From Alphaproteobacteria bacterium (GTDB lineage Bacteria; Pseudomonadota; Alphaproteobacteria; CAAGCB01; CAG-977), in NCBI GenBank assembly GCA_024407875.1, contig JAKSVT010000010.1:1-60877 (forward strand): DNA of 60,877 nucleotides, given 5' to 3'. Under the pieces are notes generated by a model, which was not told where the DNA came from, did no database searches, and saw only the letters and a list, made by a program, of their open reading frames with translations. Position numbers and translations under genes: made by a program. This document shows, in pieces, positions 25,020 to 34,663 of the stretch. Position 1 is the stretch's first letter; the number at the start of each line of letters is the position of its first letter.

Positions 25020-25034
25020 ATTTGGATTGTTAAA

Positions 25035-25628
25035 ATGGCATATTCTGTATTTTATCCTTTTTGTGAAGATGAATTTAATGAAAGTACACAAACTTTTATA
25101 AAATTAATAAAAACTTTGAAAAAAGCAGATTTGGTTAATCCAATTATTGCTGTTGATAGATTAGGAATGATTTCTAAAGCTTTAAAAAAAGCTAATTTAG
25201 ATTATGCTGTAGTATCTTCAACAATAAATGTTAATTCAAAGCAGTTTTGGCTTGTAACATTATTAAAATTAATGTTTGGTGCTATGCCTCAATTTAGATT
25301 TATGAATGATAATAAGATAGATTTAGTTCATTTTTCTGATATTAATTCTCTGGTTTTATGGGGGAATGCAGTTAAAATGAATAGAATACCTTATTTTTGT
25401 TCGATTGATAAAGTAGATAGTGTAAATAGATTAACTAGAATTTGTTTGATTGATAGTAAGGGAATTGTTTCTTCTTTAAAAGATTTTAATAATAATTTTC
25501 CAAAATATTTAAAAAATAAAGTATCTTATTTTTCTAATGATGAGGACGAATTAATTTTTTGGCAAGAAAGATATAATATCATAAACAAAAAGTTTTCATT
25601 TACAAAAACAACAGGTCTGTTGAATTAA
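25035..25628 (+). CDS. Hypothetical protein, possibly a lone glycosyltransferase-B N-domain
   Basis: A 197-residue soluble protein. The alternation of short strands and helices and the segment NKIDLVHFSDINSLVLWGNAVKMNRIPYFCSID look like the N-terminal Rossmann-like half of family 4 glycosyltransferases, but the donor-binding C-domain is missing. It may be a pseudo-enzyme or a fold coincidence. It lies 15 bases after rsmB and 11 bases before the ialB-like gene, so all three probably share a transcript. Confidence 0.5.
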   Translation: MAYSVFYPFCEDEFNESTQTFIKLIKTLKKADLVNPIIAVDRLGMISKALKKANLDYAVVSSTINVNSKQFWLVTLLKLMFGAMPQFRFMNDNKIDLVHFSDINSLVLWGNAVKMNRIPYFCSIDKVDSVNRLTRICLIDSKGIVSSLKDFNNNFPKYLKNKVSYFSNDEDELIFWQERYNIINKKFSFTKTTGLLN

Positions 25629-25639
25629 GGAATAAAAAA

Positions 25640-26203
25640 ATGAATTTAAAACATATTATTTTTTCAACAATGTTTGCATTGTCATTTGTTTTTACAAATA
25701 CTTCTAATGCAGCAGGTTTAAAAATCCCTTCTGAAGGAAAGTTGGAAAGATTAGAGCATATTGGTCATTTCGATGATTGGGATGCTTATGTTTATACAAA
25801 TAATGCCAAAAAAGAAAAAGTTTGCTATGTTGCTACAACACCTTGGAAGTCTTTAGGTGAATATGTAAGAAGAGGGGATGTATATTTGATGGTTTCTGAT
25901 AGACCTGATGATGACATCTTTGATACTATTACTTTTGTAGCAGGAACATTATTAATGCCAAGAACAGATGTGTTAGTTCGTGTTGGTGGAGTAAAAACAG
26001 AATTCTTTGCATCCGAGGATACAGCTTGGGCAAAAAGTTTAGAAGATGATTTCGATGTTGCTAAAGCTATGGCAAAAGCAGGAAGATTTACAATTCGTTC
26101 AACTAGCATACAAGGCGTAGAACTTCAAGATGTCTTTTCTTTAAAAGGTTATAATGAAGCTCGTGAAGCTATAAATCAGTTGTGTCGTCAACCTAGAGAT
26201 TAG
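25640..26203 (+). CDS. Invasion-associated locus B (IalB) family periplasmic protein
   Basis: A 187-residue secreted protein with a signal peptide ending NTSNA-A near residue 24. The mature part matches the IalB family: VCYVATTPWKSLGEYVRRGDVYLMVSDRP, a VxGTLLMPRTDV strand, FFASEDTAWA and the C-terminal VFSLKGYNEAREAIN. These proteins are widespread in alphaproteobacteria; IalB of Bartonella affects erythrocyte invasion, but most homologues are of unknown function and not necessarily virulence factors. Two cysteines may form a disulfide. Confidence 0.85.
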   Translation: MNLKHIIFSTMFALSFVFTNTSNAAGLKIPSEGKLERLEHIGHFDDWDAYVYTNNAKKEKVCYVATTPWKSLGEYVRRGDVYLMVSDRPDDDIFDTITFVAGTLLMPRTDVLVRVGGVKTEFFASEDTAWAKSLEDDFDVAKAMAKAGRFTIRSTSIQGVELQDVFSLKGYNEAREAINQLCRQPRD

Positions 26204-26270
26204 TATAGACAAAAATAAAAAAAAATGGTATCGGTAAATATATAGGCTTAAAGTTGTTTAGGAGTTTTGT

Positions 26271-26711
26271 ATGTCTGATGTAATCAGAGACGAATTTATC
26301 GATATGTATGAAGATGCATTAGCTGAATGTATGGATAATCATGAAGATGAATTAGACGAAACTGAAATGAAAAAAATTCGCATTGAAGCTATGGTTAATG
26401 CGGCTTTGGAAATAAGATCTACTATGGATCCTGTTTTACAAAAAAAATTAAAAGATTTAAAAAATTTGCGTGATTTTAAACAATTATTGCTTACAGAATT
26501 TAAAATGTTTGCAGAAATTGATCCTTCAAAGTTAGAGCCTATTTTTGCTGAATATATGCTGTTTTCTTTGTTGCATGAATTTGAAGTTGAGGATCATATT
26601 GACTTTGATGTTTTCGGCGAAGAATTAAATGATGCATTTAGAAAAATGAAACCTGACTATCAGGATTTACATAGAGTATTTCCTTGGGGCAAATTGGTTG
26701 ATTTAAATTAA
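26271..26711 (+). CDS. Acidic hypothetical protein, 146 residues
   Basis: A soluble, highly acidic and mostly helical protein (DEFIDMYEDALAECMDNHEDELDETEMKK at the start). No family recognised and no catalytic motif visible. AGGAG lies before the ATG. It is followed by a terminator shared with the convergent SDR gene. Confidence 0.6.
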   Translation: MSDVIRDEFIDMYEDALAECMDNHEDELDETEMKKIRIEAMVNAALEIRSTMDPVLQKKLKDLKNLRDFKQLLLTEFKMFAEIDPSKLEPIFAEYMLFSLLHEFEVEDHIDFDVFGEELNDAFRKMKPDYQDLHRVFPWGKLVDLN

Positions 26712-26715
26712 AAAA

Positions 26716-26741
26716 TAGGGCTTTGTTAAGCCCCTTTTTTT
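26716..26741. terminator. Bidirectional terminator
   Basis: GGGCTT and AAGCCC with a TGTT loop, flanked by A-run and T-run, separates the acidic hypothetical gene from the convergent SDR gene and overlaps the last codons of the latter. Confidence 0.8.
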
Positions 26742-27493
26742 GGTAATCTTGAAAGTATAAAATCGGAAAGACTTGCGGGGAGACATCCCATTATCCAAGC
26801 AACAAAAGCTAATATTAAAGGAAATGTTATTCTTGCCTTGTTTTTAGCTAATCCCTTAGCAATTATTTTTGCAGCTTTTTCTCCTTCCATTAAAAAAGGC
26901 ATAGGAAATTTATTCTTTGCTGTAATTCTTGATTTTACAAATCCTGGACATATTACATTAATTTCGATGCCAGTTTTTAAAAATGCTCCTCTCAAAGCTT
27001 CTCCCCAAGCTCTTACAGCATTTTTGGTAGCAGAGTAAGCAGGAGCAGATGGTAGGCCTTTATAACCAGTTAAAGAAGATGTAATTGCTATTTGACCTTT
27101 GTTTCTTTTGCGCATTAAAGTTAAAGCTGGAAAAACAGTGTTTAACACGCCAATTATATTAACATCAAAAAGATTACGTGTCATTTTTTCAGATTCAATT
27201 ATATCATTACCTGGACCTGCAGATACACCAGCGTTTGCAAAAACTAAGTCTAAAGCTTGTTTCTTGTCGCAACTTTTAATCCAATTTGACATTTGCTTTT
27301 GATCTTTAACGTCAATTTGCTTTGTGTATACTTTGGCGCCAAGACGTTCACAACTTTCTTTAACTTCTTCTAATCTTTTTTTATTTTGACCGCCAATAAA
27401 TAGTGTAATTTCAGGATTGGCATAATGTAGAGCCAATGCTGCCCCAATACCACTTGATGCGCCTGTAATTAAAATAGATTTTGGATTTTTCAT
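26726..27493 (-). CDS. Short-chain dehydrogenase/reductase
   Basis: A 255-residue SDR oxidoreductase. The cofactor loop is TGASSGIGAALA (residues 8-19), NAGVSAGPG follows, and the catalytic Ser-Tyr-Lys set is ITSSLTGYKGLPSAPAYSATKNAV. The last 30 residues (LILAFVAWIMGCLPASL) are hydrophobic, suggesting attachment to the membrane, as in lipid-acting SDRs. Substrate unknown. It is downstream of xerC on the reverse strand, 21 bases apart. Confidence 0.88.
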   Translation of the reverse strand: MKNPKSILITGASSGIGAALALHYANPEITLFIGGQNKKRLEEVKESCERLGAKVYTKQIDVKDQKQMSNWIKSCDKKQALDLVFANAGVSAGPGNDIIESEKMTRNLFDVNIIGVLNTVFPALTLMRKRNKGQIAITSSLTGYKGLPSAPAYSATKNAVRAWGEALRGAFLKTGIEINVICPGFVKSRITAKNKFPMPFLMEGEKAAKIIAKGLAKNKARITFPLILAFVAWIMGCLPASLSDFILSRLPKKGA

Positions 27494-27513
27494 TTTATAA
27501 TTCTCTCTAAGTT

Positions 27514-28473
27514 TTATTTGTGAGCTCTTGGATGAGAAGCATTAAATGTTTGCATCATTTTAGCTTCATCTAAAGCTGTGTATCTTTGTGTTGTAGATAA
27601 AGATTCATGACCTAAGAGCTCTTGTATAGTTCTTAAGTCGGCTCCACCGCATAATAAATGGGTTGCAAAACTATGTCTTAATGCGTGGGGTGTAACGGTA
27701 TCTGGCAAACCTAAAATTTCTCTAATTCTTCTAATTTGCCGTTGCATAACACCAGGGTTTACTCTGTCGCCTTGTGTACCAATAAATAAAGGAGATTCTA
27801 ATGGAGCTCCATCAGGACGTTCTTTTAAATAATCATCTATTGTTGCTTTTATAATAGGCAATACAGGGACAACACGTTCTTTATTGCCTTTACCTAATAC
27901 AGTCATAGTATCTGATTTGGGCTTATCTTTTACATCTAAACTTAAAGCCTCTGATATACGAAGTCCGCAGCCATAAAGTAAAGTTAAAAAAGCAACATCA
28001 CGTTTGCTAAGCCACAATTCTTTTTGTAAAGATTGAGCTGTTTTTATCAGGTCAAAAGCTTGCTCTTTTGTTAAAGGATGAGGTAAAGATTTTCCTGTTC
28101 CTGGTGATCGTATAGATGAAATAGCAGGATTTGAAATAATATTATTGTGTTCTAAATATTTAAAAAAGTTTCTAATTGCAGATAAATTTCTAGATAAAGA
28201 AACTCTATCTAAACCTTCTTTTGTTCGTGATGCTAAAAAAGCTCTAAAATCTATAATTTCTAATTTGCTTAAAATTTTACAAGACGGAGTTTTCTCTTTA
28301 TATGCAGCTAAAAATTTAAAAAAGGCTGCCATATCTCTTCCATAAGATGAAACTGTCATTCCAGAACAACGCCGTTCAGTCAATAAATATTTTTGCCATT
28401 GTTTTATATATGACAAAAGTTCATTGTCAGCTTCAAAAGTTATTATAGGTTGTTCGTAAGTTTGTCTATGCAA
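27514..28473 (-). CDS. xerC: Tyrosine recombinase XerC
   Basis: A 319-residue recombinase that with XerD resolves chromosome dimers at dif. Catalytic residues are visible: Arg in YGCGLRISEAL, Lys in GKGNKERVVPV, HxxR in PHALRHSFATHLL, His in LLGHESLSTTQRY and the nucleophilic Tyr in the same segment. The N-terminal SAM-like core-binding domain is complete. Neighbours fsa and priA match the chromosomal context of xerC in alphaproteobacteria, so it is a housekeeping gene, not the integrase of the element at 1-12.8 kb. Confidence 0.93.
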   Translation of the reverse strand: MHRQTYEQPIITFEADNELLSYIKQWQKYLLTERRCSGMTVSSYGRDMAAFFKFLAAYKEKTPSCKILSKLEIIDFRAFLASRTKEGLDRVSLSRNLSAIRNFFKYLEHNNIISNPAISSIRSPGTGKSLPHPLTKEQAFDLIKTAQSLQKELWLSKRDVAFLTLLYGCGLRISEALSLDVKDKPKSDTMTVLGKGNKERVVPVLPIIKATIDDYLKERPDGAPLESPLFIGTQGDRVNPGVMQRQIRRIREILGLPDTVTPHALRHSFATHLLCGGADLRTIQELLGHESLSTTQRYTALDEAKMMQTFNASHPRAHK

Positions 28474-28498
28474 AGTAAAAGCCTTTTTAAGAAATAAA

Positions 28499-28522
28499 GA
28501 GGGAATTAAATAATTCCCCCTT
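28499..28522 (-). terminator. Terminator of fsa
   Basis: GGGAATT and AATTCCC around AAAT, with an A-rich approach and a T-rich exit on the reverse strand, between the fsa stop and xerC. Confidence 0.65.
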
Positions 28523-28545
28523 TACTATATTAATTCCTTTAAGGA

Positions 28546-29202
28546 TTAAAGAATTGATTGACCAGTTTTAGCCCAGTCAGCAGCAAATGTCTTTAAACCA
28601 GAATCTGTTAATGGGTGATGATATAATTGACGAATTACCTTTGGAGGAGCTGTAATTACATCTGCACCAATTAAACCAGCATTAATAATGTGTTCTGGTG
28701 AACGAACTGAAGCTACTAAAACTTGAGTTTTGAAGTTTTCATAGTTTGAGTAAACTTGAACAATGTTTTCAATTAATTGCATACCATTTACGCCTAAGTC
28801 ATCTAAACGACCTACGAATGGAGAAACAAATGTTGCACCAGCTTTAGCAGCTAAGATAGCTTGACCAACTGTGAAGCATAATGTTACGTTTACCATTGTT
28901 CCTTCGCTTGATAATGCACGGCATGTTTTTAAGCCATCTTCTGTTAAAGGAACTTTAATTGTAACGTTGCGAGCAATTTTACGCAATACGTCAGCTTCTT
29001 TCATCATAGTTTCATAATCAGAAGCTGTAACTTCTGCAGAAACTGGACCAGAAACAACTTTGCAAACTTCAGCGATTAATTCTTTGAAGTTCATTCCTTG
29101 CTTAGAAGCTAAAGATGGGTTGGTTGTAACACCATCTACCATACCTGTTGCTGCTAAGTCTTTGATATCATTTAAATCTGCTGTATCAATAAAAAATTTC
29201 AT
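28546..29202 (-). CDS. fsa: Fructose-6-phosphate aldolase/transaldolase (TalC type)
   Basis: A 218-residue short transaldolase-family enzyme. [16 protein letters not shown] at the start, [13 protein letters not shown], the Schiff-base lysine in [12 protein letters not shown] and the [15 protein letters not shown] block are diagnostic. Members are either transaldolases in the pentose phosphate pathway or fructose-6-phosphate aldolases; sequence alone does not decide. High-quality codon use suggests strong expression. Divergent from priA across a 54-base gap that must hold both promoters. Confidence 0.93.
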   Translation of the reverse strand: MKFFIDTADLNDIKDLAATGMVDGVTTNPSLASKQGMNFKELIAEVCKVVSGPVSAEVTASDYETMMKEADVLRKIARNVTIKVPLTEDGLKTCRALSSEGTMVNVTLCFTVGQAILAAKAGATFVSPFVGRLDDLGVNGMQLIENIVQVYSNYENFKTQVLVASVRSPEHIINAGLIGADVITAPPKVIRQLYHHPLTDSGLKTFAADWAKTGQSIL

Positions 29203-29256
29203 TTTGTGTATCCCGTTATATAGTTTACATTAAACATACAGATAGAGTGTAAGACG

Positions 29257-31488
29257 ATGAGTGAAAAATATCAACTAAAAAAGAGAGTTAGTGTAGTTGT
29301 TCCTTTGCCACTTGCAAAAAAGTACGACTATAGTGTGCCTCAAGACCAGAATATCCCACAACCAGGAACGTTTGTGAGAGTGCCTTTTAGTGGTCAGAAA
29401 GTAATTGGTATTGTTTGGGATGAAGAAAATACAGAATCGGAAAATTGTAAAAATATTTGTCCCGAATCGAAATTAAAAGATATTGAAACTATTTATGATT
29501 TTCCTCCTTTATCAAAGCAGAATCGTGATTTAATAACTTGGACATCAAACTATACATATAATCCTATAGGATCTGTTGCCAAAATGGCATTTAGCGTCGA
29601 AGACGTGTTTTTAAAACAAGAAGAAACATATGGTTATATTCGAGGAAATGAAGATGAAATTCCAAAGAACTTTAAATGGACAGAAGCAAGACAAAAGGTC
29701 TTTATAAATTCGGATAGTAATCCTTTAAATATGTCAGAACTTGCAAGAAAAGCTGGTGTGTCATCAGCGGTTGTTAAAGGAATGGTTGAAGCAGGCGTTT
29801 TAAAAAAACAAATTTTAAAATCTGTAAAATTTGAAAATCCTATTTCAGATTTTAAAAATGTTGATTTGTCAGAAGAACAGAAAAAATGTGCTGATGAATT
29901 ATGTAATGATATAGGAAAAGGATTTAGTGTTACTGTTTTAAATGGTGTTACAGGTTCTGGTAAAACAGAAGTTTATTTTGAAGCTATTGCAAAGGCATTA
30001 AGAGAACACAAACAAGTATTAATTATGTTGCCTGAAATTAGCTTAACAGGCCAATGGCTTAGAAGGTTTAAAGAACGATTTGGGGTAATGCCTGCCCAAT
30101 GGCATTCTGATTTATCTATGATGGTAAAAAGAGAAACTTGGAAAAGTATTATCAATAATGAAGTTCAAGTTGTTGCTGGTGCTAGATCTGCATTGTTTTT
30201 GCCGTATAATAATTTAGGATTAATTATTGTAGATGAGGAACATGATGCATCTTATAAACAAGAAGATATGGTTTTATATCAAGCAAGAGATATTGCTGTT
30301 GTAAGAGCTAAAATTTCAAATATTCCTATTATTTTAGCAAGTGCAACACCGTCTTTAGAGACGATGGTAAATGTCCAAAATAAAAAATATAAGGAATTAA
30401 TTTTATCTTCGAGATTTGGCCAAGCACAAATGCCTAAGATAAATTTAATTGATATGAGAAGGTTCCCTCCTATAAAGTATGGAGAAAATAAAAATATGAG
30501 TTTTATTTCTCCTATTTTAATTGATCAGATGAAGGAGACTTTATCTAATAATGAACAGATTTTGTTATTTCTAAATAGAAGAGGTTATGCACCATTAGTT
30601 TTGTGCAGAAAGTGTGGTTTTAGATTCCAATGCAAAAATTGTTCTTCTTGGTTAGTGGAACATAGATATAAAAATGGTACTCAATTAGTTTGCCATCATT
30701 GTGGTTATCATATTGATAAACCTTGTGCTTGCCCAGAATGCAATAGTGAAGATAGTTTTTCTGCCTGTGGTCCTGGTGTTGAAAGAATTATGGAAGAAAT
30801 TAATTTTTTGTTTCCTGATGCTAGAAAGTTGAGTATTTCTACAGATTTAAATGCAACAGCATCAACAATGAGCAATTTAATGAAACAAATTTATGATCAT
30901 GAGGTTGATATTATTGTTGGAACACAAATTTTAACTAAGGGACACCATTTTCCTGATTTAACTTTGGTTGGGGTAATTGATGCTGATTTGGGATTGTTAG
31001 GCGGCGACTTAAGGGCTGGTGAACGTACTTATCAGATGCTTGATCAGGTGTCAGGACGTGCTGGGCGTGAAAAAAAATTAGGACAGGTTTTTTTGCAAAC
31101 GTACAATCCTGATGTCCCTGTAATGCAGGCTTTACAAAATAGCGATAAAAATTTGTTTTATGAAACAGAAATTACAGATAGAAAAGCACTTAGTTACCCT
31201 CCTTTCGGTAAATTAGCAAGTATACTTATATCTTCTCCAAAAGATCTATTAGCTCAAAAATTTGCTGTTGATATAAAAAATGTATTTCCTAAAAAAGTAG
31301 GGACAAGATTGTTAGGACCTTCAGCTGCACAAATGGCGTATTTAAGAAATTTGTACAGATATAGACTTTTGTTACAAACAAAAAAAGATATAAATTTGCA
31401 AGCATTGCTGCATGAATGGTTGGATAATGTAAAAGTACCAAGTGGAGTTCAGTTAAGAGTGGATGTAGATCCTTATTCTTTTGGATAG
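29257..31488 (+). CDS. priA: Primosomal protein N' (replication restart helicase PriA)
   Basis: A 743-residue helicase that reloads DnaB at broken forks. The DNA-binding N-domain begins VSVVVPLPLAKKYDYSVP; Walker A is LNGVTGSGKTEVYFE, the DEEH box VDEEHDASYKQED, and eight zinc-binding cysteines lie in CRKCGFRFQCKNCSSW, CHHCGYHI and CACPEC. The aromatic-rich loop and the QILTKGHHFPDLTLVG motif are intact. Divergent from fsa; normal length. Confidence 0.97.
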   Translation: MSEKYQLKKRVSVVVPLPLAKKYDYSVPQDQNIPQPGTFVRVPFSGQKVIGIVWDEENTESENCKNICPESKLKDIETIYDFPPLSKQNRDLITWTSNYTYNPIGSVAKMAFSVEDVFLKQEETYGYIRGNEDEIPKNFKWTEARQKVFINSDSNPLNMSELARKAGVSSAVVKGMVEAGVLKKQILKSVKFENPISDFKNVDLSEEQKKCADELCNDIGKGFSVTVLNGVTGSGKTEVYFEAIAKALREHKQVLIMLPEISLTGQWLRRFKERFGVMPAQWHSDLSMMVKRETWKSIINNEVQVVAGARSALFLPYNNLGLIIVDEEHDASYKQEDMVLYQARDIAVVRAKISNIPIILASATPSLETMVNVQNKKYKELILSSRFGQAQMPKINLIDMRRFPPIKYGENKNMSFISPILIDQMKETLSNNEQILLFLNRRGYAPLVLCRKCGFRFQCKNCSSWLVEHRYKNGTQLVCHHCGYHIDKPCACPECNSEDSFSACGPGVERIMEEINFLFPDARKLSISTDLNATASTMSNLMKQIYDHEVDIIVGTQILTKGHHFPDLTLVGVIDADLGLLGGDLRAGERTYQMLDQVSGRAGREKKLGQVFLQTYNPDVPVMQALQNSDKNLFYETEITDRKALSYPPFGKLASILISSPKDLLAQKFAVDIKNVFPKKVGTRLLGPSAAQMAYLRNLYRYRLLLQTKKDINLQALLHEWLDNVKVPSGVQLRVDVDPYSFG

Positions 31489-31594
31489 ATTTTTTAATAT
31501 AAAAAAATGTAAAAATTCAATAATTTATGTTTAATAAAAATAAAAAATGTTTTAAAAATAGTGTATTAGAAAGTGTTTTGTTAAGGGAGGGTAT

Positions 31595-32644
31595 ATGAAT
31601 AATTTAAAAAGTAATAAATACCCTTTCAAACGTAAAAAGTTTTATAGAAAACGCAATAAATATCATCAACAAAGTAAAGTATATGCTTCTATAGATTTAG
31701 GTACGACAAATTGTCGTTTGCTTATTGCTACAGAAACTGAGAACAAAAGCTTTTTAATTAAAGAGGCTTATTCTAAAATTACAAGACTTGGTGAAGGCGT
31801 TATATCTACGGGATTACTTGCAGATAGAACAATGAAAAAAACAATTAGTGTTTTAAAAACTTGTGCTAGAAAAATATCATATTATAAACCTGTTAAAATG
31901 AGATTCGTTGCTACAGAAGCATGCAGAAGAGCAAGTAATAGTAGAGCTTTTGTAGAACAAGTAAAAAAAGAAACAGGCATAGATTTTGAAATAATTAGTT
32001 TCGAAGAAGAATGTAGATTGGGTGTTTCAGGTTGTTTGCCTTTGTTTAGAAATAATACTAAATACGCATTAGTTTTTGATATTGGTGGTGGGTCTACAGA
32101 AATTTCATTTGCTAAAATAGAAAGTGAAAAAGTAAAATTGGCATCTGCAATTTCAATTCCGTATGGCGTAGTTACGGTTTCAGAAGCTTTTACAGGTAAA
32201 GGTTTATCATATACAGGATATAGGGCTGTTGCTGATAAAATCAAATCCTATTTGGTTGATTTTGATAAGCAAAATAATATATCAGAACTAATTAAAAATG
32301 ACGAAGTTCAAGTAATTGCTATGAGTGGAACAGTCACAACTATAGGGGCTTTCCATTTAAAATTGCCTGTATATTCAAGAAGAGCTGTAGATGGTTTAAC
32401 TTTGTCTGTTGATGAGTTAATGATAGCAAAGAGATATCTTGAAAAAATGACATATCAAGAAAAATTTGATCATCCTTGTATTGGACCTCAAAGAGCGGAT
32501 TTAACACTTCCAGGATGTGCTATTTTACAAGGAATTTGTGAAATGTGGCCGTTTGCAAAAGTAACAATTGCAGATAGAGGTTTAAGAGAAGGCCTAATTT
32601 TAGATTTGATTGCAAATAATAAAGGAAAAGCGGATGAGTGCTAA
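31595..32644 (+). CDS. ppx: Ppx/GppA-family exopolyphosphatase/pppGpp phosphatase
   Basis: A 349-residue ASKHA-fold phosphatase. A basic 30-residue N-terminal extension (KRKKFYRKRNKYHQQ) precedes the phosphate-1 motif YASIDLGTTNCRLLI; LVFDIGGGSTEISF is the phosphate-2 motif and MSGTVTTIG the next block. It hydrolyses polyphosphate or pppGpp. GGGAGG lies 8 bases before the ATG. Its final codons overlap the rlmE start by 11 bases, a linkage seen in many alphaproteobacteria. Confidence 0.92.
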   Translation: MNNLKSNKYPFKRKKFYRKRNKYHQQSKVYASIDLGTTNCRLLIATETENKSFLIKEAYSKITRLGEGVISTGLLADRTMKKTISVLKTCARKISYYKPVKMRFVATEACRRASNSRAFVEQVKKETGIDFEIISFEEECRLGVSGCLPLFRNNTKYALVFDIGGGSTEISFAKIESEKVKLASAISIPYGVVTVSEAFTGKGLSYTGYRAVADKIKSYLVDFDKQNNISELIKNDEVQVIAMSGTVTTIGAFHLKLPVYSRRAVDGLTLSVDELMIAKRYLEKMTYQEKFDHPCIGPQRADLTLPGCAILQGICEMWPFAKVTIADRGLREGLILDLIANNKGKADEC

Positions 32645-33323
32645 TAAAAAGCAAAATGCTACACATATGTTGACTAAACATGTTCATAAATCGACAAAGA
32701 GAACGGCATCATCTCAACAGTGGTTGAATAGGCAGCTAAACGATCCTTATGTAGCTAAAGCTAAACAAGAAGGATATAGAGCAAGATCTGCTTTTAAGTT
32801 AATAGAATTAAATGAAAAATTTCATTTTTTAAAACCTGGAAAAAGAGTTGTGGACTTAGGCGCAGCTCCTGGTGGTTGGACACAAGTAGCTGTAAAAGAA
32901 GTGAAGTCTACACAAGAAAATCCTATAGTTGTAGGCTTAGATTTGTTAGAAATGGATTCAATAGTTGGAGCAAAAACAACACAATTAGATTTTTTAGATG
33001 ATAGAGCTCCTGATGTTTTGAAAAAAATGTTGGATGGTCATAAAGCAGATGTTGTATTAAGTGATATGGCTCCAAATACAACTGGAATGAGTGAAATCGA
33101 TCATTTAAGAATTATGGGATTAATTGAAACTGCTTATGCTTTTGCTTGTGAAATTTTAAATGAAGATGGATGTTTTATTGCTAAAATATTCCAAGGTGGA
33201 ACAGAAAATGCTTTACTAAATGAAATGAAAAAGAAATTTAGTGTTGTAAAGCATGCAAAACCTGCAGCAAGTAGGAAAGAGTCTTCTGAATTTTATGTAG
33301 TAGCAACAGGTTTTAGAGGGTAA
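32634..33323 (+). CDS. rlmE: 23S rRNA 2'-O-ribose methyltransferase RlmE (FtsJ)
   Basis: A 229-residue methyltransferase for U2552 of 23S rRNA. Motifs: AKQEGYRARSAFKLIELNEKF, VVDLGAAPGGWTQVA, the K-D-K-E residues in ADVVLSDMAPNTTG, CFIAKIFQGG and ESSEFYVVATGF. The ATG at 32,634 is inside the end of ppx and gives a short basic N-terminus; the upstream in-frame ATG would overlap ppx by 35 bases with no gain. Confidence 0.95.
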   Translation: MSANKKQNATHMLTKHVHKSTKRTASSQQWLNRQLNDPYVAKAKQEGYRARSAFKLIELNEKFHFLKPGKRVVDLGAAPGGWTQVAVKEVKSTQENPIVVGLDLLEMDSIVGAKTTQLDFLDDRAPDVLKKMLDGHKADVVLSDMAPNTTGMSEIDHLRIMGLIETAYAFACEILNEDGCFIAKIFQGGTENALLNEMKKKFSVVKHAKPAASRKESSEFYVVATGFRG

Positions 33324-33327
33324 TATT

Positions 33328-34524
33328 ATGCAAAATGCTGCAAGAATTAATGCTGTAATTGAAGTATTAGATGATATTTTTAAATTTGAACAACCTGCTG
33401 ATAATACTTTAAATGTTTATTTTAGAAATAGAAGATATATTGGGTCTAAAGACAGAAAAGAAATATCAGACATTGCTTGGCAAATTTTAAGATCTTATGG
33501 CCGATTTAAAGCTATTGTTAGTCCAGATAAATTAACACCAAGAATAGCAATGGTTTTATATTTAAAAAGTAAGAAATTAAATGTTGCTGAATATTTTACA
33601 GGTGATAAATACGCTCCTTTAAAATTAGAAAATAATGAAAATTTTGAATATAAACAATTAGAAGAAATTCTAGAATGTCCAGATTGGCTAAAAGGTAAAA
33701 TAGATGATGCTGATTTAGCATTTATGACAAGGCCAGCTACTACTGATTTAAGGGTTAACACTTTAAAAATAAATAGAGAGGAATTGTTGGAGCGCTTAGG
33801 TGAATATGGTGCTGTTCCTACTCCTATATCACCTATTGGAATCAGAGTTGTTGGCAGACCAAGTTTTGTTAATAATGAATTGTTTCAAGAAGGACTGTTT
33901 GAAATTCAAGACGAAGGATCACAAATTGTCTCTTTGCTATCTAATGCAAGAGAAAACGAAAGAATTATAGATTGGTGCGCTGGTGGTGGTGGAAAAACTT
34001 TAGCTTTGGCCGCTATGATGAATAATACTGGGACTTTATATGCTGCAGATGAAAATCAATCAAGACTTAAAGATATACCAGAAAGAGCTATGAGGGCTGG
34101 TGTAAAAAATGTAATTCTTTTATCAGATTACTCTGCCATTAAAGACCAATTTGATTTAGTATTAGTTGATGCTCCTTGTACAGGTACAGGAACATGGAGA
34201 CGATCTCCTGATGCTCGCTGGAGAATAAGCGAAAAACAATCTCAGAATATAATTAAAATTCAACAACAAATATTAGAAAAATCTTCTAAAGCTGTAAAAG
34301 TGGGTGGAAGATTATTGTATATTACATGTTCTTTAGATAAAGATGAAGATGAGAATCAAATTTCTACGTTTTTATCAAATCATAAAGATTTTTGTTTGGC
34401 AGATTTATCTTTGTCTATGCAAGAACTAGCAAAATGTGTAGTTCCAAGATCTGCAACAGTTAAACTTTATCCTTCTGTTTATAAAACAGATGGTTTTTTT
34501 GCAGCTATGTTGATGAGAAAATAA
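33328..34524 (+). CDS. RsmB/NOL1-type RNA m5C methyltransferase
   Basis: A 398-residue class I methyltransferase. Motif I IIDWCAGGGGKTLALAAMM, motif IV VLVDAPCTGTGTWRRSPDARW and motif VI LLYITCSLDKDED hold the two conserved cysteines of m5C enzymes. The N-terminal domain is shorter than the NusB-like part of RsmB, so this is a paralogue whose RNA target (rRNA or tRNA) is unknown. It follows rlmE by 4 bases in a ppx-rlmE-methyltransferase operon. Confidence 0.88.
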   Translation: MQNAARINAVIEVLDDIFKFEQPADNTLNVYFRNRRYIGSKDRKEISDIAWQILRSYGRFKAIVSPDKLTPRIAMVLYLKSKKLNVAEYFTGDKYAPLKLENNENFEYKQLEEILECPDWLKGKIDDADLAFMTRPATTDLRVNTLKINREELLERLGEYGAVPTPISPIGIRVVGRPSFVNNELFQEGLFEIQDEGSQIVSLLSNARENERIIDWCAGGGGKTLALAAMMNNTGTLYAADENQSRLKDIPERAMRAGVKNVILLSDYSAIKDQFDLVLVDAPCTGTGTWRRSPDARWRISEKQSQNIIKIQQQILEKSSKAVKVGGRLLYITCSLDKDEDENQISTFLSNHKDFCLADLSLSMQELAKCVVPRSATVKLYPSVYKTDGFFAAMLMRK

Positions 34525-34551
34525 TTTTTTACTTTAAAGTGTAAAAAATAG

Positions 34552-34579
34552 TTGAAAAAAAAATAAAAAAATGTATTTT
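34552..34579 (+). promoter_or_regulatory. Promoter of the CAT-anticodon tRNA
   Basis: TTGAAA (34,552-34,557) and TATTTT (34,574-34,579), spacing 16, just before the tRNA 5' end. Confidence 0.5.
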
Positions 34580-34586
34580 ATTGAGC

Positions 34587-34663
34587 GGGCCTATAGCTCA
34601 GTTGGTTAGAGCGGGGCGCTCATAACGCCTTGGTCGGGGGTTCGAGTCCCTCTGGGCCTACCA
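34587..34663 (+). tRNA. tRNA with CAT anticodon, probably tRNA-Ile2
   Basis: Cloverleaf of 77 bases: acceptor GGGCCTA/TGGGCCT (first pair G-U), D-arm GCTCAGTTGGTTAGAGC, anticodon arm GGGCG-CTCATAA-CGCCT, T-arm GGGGGTTCGAGTCCCTC, discriminator A and CCA. The CTCATAA loop followed by TTGGTC resembles the lysidine-modified isoleucine tRNA that reads AUA; it lacks the C1-A mismatch of initiator tRNA. An elongator tRNA-Met cannot be excluded. Confidence 0.85.

Noticed and set aside
27514-28473. Tyrosine recombinase as the integrase of the element at 1-12.8 kb
   Set aside because: It lies 15 kb outside the element between fsa and SDR genes, divergently near priA, and its sequence matches housekeeping XerC.
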